Shown one piece after another: positions 62,635 to 64,000 of a stretch of DNA of 64,000 nt. A program made the translations under genes and the position numbers. This stretch comes from GCA-002700125 sp964434385 (GTDB taxonomy: Bacteria > Chloroflexota > Dehalococcoidia > Lucifugimonadales > Lucifugimonadaceae): assembly GCA_964434385.1 (NCBI GenBank), contig CAYSUW010000001.1:1-64000 (forward strand), read 5' to 3'. The notes under the pieces are model-generated. The model was not told where the DNA came from. It worked only from the letters and a program-made list of their open reading frames with translations, and did not search any database. Position 1 is the first letter of the stretch, and each line of letters opens with the position of its first letter.

Positions 62635-63640
62635 CTTCTGAGATTGAAACTAGGTTTAAGTCTCCATGAATAGTATGTGCTAGAGCAGATGATGCAACTG
62701 CAAAATCCAGTGTATCTTTAGCCGTAAAATTTTGAATGTGTCCATATATTATTCCTGCTGAAAATGCATCTCCTCCACCGACTCTATCAACTATATGTAC
62801 TGGATACTTTTTACCAATGTGCATTTTTCCTTCTTTATTTGTGTTGTCAAGGTAAACAGCCGACCAATTATTATCACTTGCAGATATACTTTCTCTAAGA
62901 GTAATTCCTACTTTTAAAAAGCCAAAATTTGATATTAATTTCGATATTACATCTTTATATGCATCAGGATTCAATTCTCCAGATGTTACATCTTGATTTT
63001 CGGCAGAAACTCCAAGGCATTTTTCAGCATCTTCTTCATTTCCGATGGCTATATCTACATGTTCCATTAAGGGTTTCATTACAGTTTGTGCTTCTTCTGA
63101 ACTCCAAAGATTTTTCCTGTAGTTCATATCAGCACTAACAGTCAAACCTATTTTTTTTGCGGCTTTAGCAGCTTCCATTGTTACTTCAGCTGCAGATTTT
63201 GAGAGAGCTGGAGTAATTCCAGTAAAATGAAACCAATTAACGTCTTGAAATGCTTCTTCCCAATCAATCTGACCAGTTTTAACTTCACTGATTGCACTTT
63301 TAGCTCTGTCATAAATAACTTTTGATGGCCTCATTGCAGCCCCATTTTCCAAGAAATATAATCCAAGTCTTTTTCCTTCCATTATTATAGAAGATGTATC
63401 TATTCCGAAACTTCTTATTCTGTTTAATGCAGTTTCTCCAATGTCGTTTTTTGGTAATAAAGTTATAAATTTTGTTGGTACTCCAAATTGGGACAATGAA
63501 ACAGCAACATTATATTCTCCGCCTCCGTAATCAATTTCAAAACTATTAGCTTGAACAAATCTCTCTTGTTTGGGTGTTCCAAGTCTTAATAAAATTTCAC
63601 CAAATGTTGCAACTTTATTTGAAGCGGCTAAGCCTGACAT
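62588..63640 (-). CDS. kdgK: 2-dehydro-3-deoxygluconokinase, KdgK (PfkB family)
   Basis: KdgK phosphorylates 2-keto-3-deoxygluconate to KDPG in the Entner-Doudoroff route. The PfkB fold shows ATFGEILLRLG at the N-terminus, GGGEYNVAVSLSQFG (substrate site) near residues 37-51, and the C-terminal signature DRVGGGDAFSAG with the catalytic Asp. Length (350 aa) is normal. It begins in the TAATG junction with eda, one base overlapping, and has AAGGAG 3 nt upstream. It converts the product of the dehydratases in this window. Confidence 0.9.
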   Translation of the reverse strand: MSGLAASNKVATFGEILLRLGTPKQERFVQANSFEIDYGGGEYNVAVSLSQFGVPTKFITLLPKNDIGETALNRIRSFGIDTSSIIMEGKRLGLYFLENGAAMRPSKVIYDRAKSAISEVKTGQIDWEEAFQDVNWFHFTGITPALSKSAAEVTMEAAKAAKKIGLTVSADMNYRKNLWSSEEAQTVMKPLMEHVDIAIGNEEDAEKCLGVSAENQDVTSGELNPDAYKDVISKLISNFGFLKVGITLRESISASDNNWSAVYLDNTNKEGKMHIGKKYPVHIVDRVGGGDAFSAGIIYGHIQNFTAKDTLDFAVASSALAHTIHGDLNLVSISEVESVAKGDTSGRVQR

Positions 63641-64000
63641 TAATTCTCCTTACTTAATATTTTGATCGTTTCAGATAATTTTTTACAATTTTTTGTTAAC
63701 AATTCCCAATTTTGATCAGAAATGATTTCTTTTGTAAAAAGTTTGGAGCCCATTCCTACAGCGAAAACTCCTGAATCAAACCATTTTTTTAAAGAATCTG
63801 GATTTGTGTCCACCCCTCCTGTAGGCATTATTTTTACCCAAGGCATTGGAGCCATTACGGATTTTACGAAAGATGGTCCACCTATAGAATCGGCAGGAAA
63901 CATTTTTACAACATCACAACCAAGTTCTTGAGCTAATGAAATCTCTGTGGGTGTTAGGCATCCTGGAATATAGGGGATTTGTTTTCTGTTACATGCTTTT
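63640..64000 (-). CDS. eda: KDPG aldolase, Eda (5' end outside window)
   Basis: The last 120 or so codons are present; the gene begins beyond the right edge. Translation through the edge gives IPGCLTPTEISLAQELG, CDVVKMFPAD and IMPTGGVD, the diagnostic features of KDPG/KHG aldolase, in which the Lys of VKMFPA forms the Schiff base. An internal ATG at 63903 is not the start, because the conserved sequence continues upstream of it. It splits KDPG to pyruvate and glyceraldehyde-3-phosphate. The gene is directly coupled to kdgK (TAATG). Confidence 0.9.
   Translation of the reverse strand, partial: KACNRKQIPYIPGCLTPTEISLAQELGCDVVKMFPADSIGGPSFVKSVMAPMPWVKIMPTGGVDTNPDSLKKWFDSGVFAVGMGSKLFTKEIISDQNWELLTKNCKKLSETIKILSKEN

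Noticed and set aside
1..64000. CRISPR arrays, insertion sequences, phage or integrase genes
   Set aside because: No regularly spaced repeats, transposase or recombinase motifs were seen; gene content is mostly housekeeping and metabolic.

Overview
The window is an AT-rich stretch (roughly 30% G+C by eye) of a bacterial chromosome, densely packed with genes. It has no rRNA, tRNA, CRISPR array or insertion sequence that I can see. The best guess for the host is a marine Chloroflexota of the SAR202 type; this is inference. Four things point there: a coenzyme F420 pathway with separate CofG and CofH (Actinobacteria normally carry them fused as FbiC), an F420/flavin luciferase-like oxidoreductase, several enolase-superfamily (mandelate racemase type) paralogues, and a bacterial Vms1-like release-factor homologue. 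The genome looks streamlined. Many genes overlap by 1-32 bp, and several convergent pairs end in abutting stop codons with no spacer.

Layout. 1-2.8 kb: the 3'-truncated part of a mannonate-dehydratase-like gene, several tiny membrane proteins, a lipoprotein, a GYD protein and a G10 hairpin. 2.8-4.2 kb: mgtE (-). 4.4-9.5 kb (+): cofG-cofH-cofD-cofC and a luciferase-like oxidoreductase. 9.5-23.7 kb (-): a long tight run of trpB, two giant FtsX-type ABC permeases, two ABC ATPases, purE, an alpha/beta hydrolase, a PIG-L deacetylase, a HAD hydrolase, an O-methyltransferase and an enolase-superfamily dehydratase. 23.7-27.4 kb: dCMP deaminase, gamma-glutamyltransferase, mannonate dehydratase and a VOC protein. 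27.4-32.3 kb (-): acetoin/2-oxoacid dehydrogenase E1alpha-E1beta-E2, an AcoX-like NAD-kinase-fold protein and an IMPase-like protein. 32.6-51.3 kb: housekeeping genes gyrB, pyrE, nadD, obgE, dnaA, fmt, uvrA, recO, recR, ybaB, dnaX, ybeY and lpdA, with a rhamnonate-dehydratase-like enzyme and two tandem rhamnose mutarotases between them. 51.6-54.8 kb: a class III aminotransferase and a divergent pair made of a ParB-like HTH protein and a DUF5343 protein. 54.8-56.9 kb: groES-groEL with a degenerate CIRCE-like operator. 57-61 kb (-): Gfo/Idh/MocA oxidoreductase, enolase-superfamily enzyme, Vms1-like release factor and class IV aminotransferase. 61-64 kb: ACC-deaminase-family enzyme, a YtkA/CopC-like membrane protein, KDG kinase and a 5'-truncated KDPG aldolase.

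How the genes work together. A scattered sugar-acid catabolic theme runs through the window: mutarotases, a Gfo/Idh oxidoreductase, mannonate and enolase-superfamily dehydratases, then KDG kinase and KDPG aldolase, which deliver pyruvate and glyceraldehyde-3-phosphate. A lipoate-dependent 2-oxoacid dehydrogenase with its E3 could consume pyruvate or acetoin. The F420 genes supply a cofactor for the adjacent oxidoreductase. The most interesting loci are the Vms1-like factor inside a metabolic operon, the AcoX/IMPase pair with an altered catalytic motif, and the ParB-like/DUF5343 divergon with repeated operator-like half-sites.
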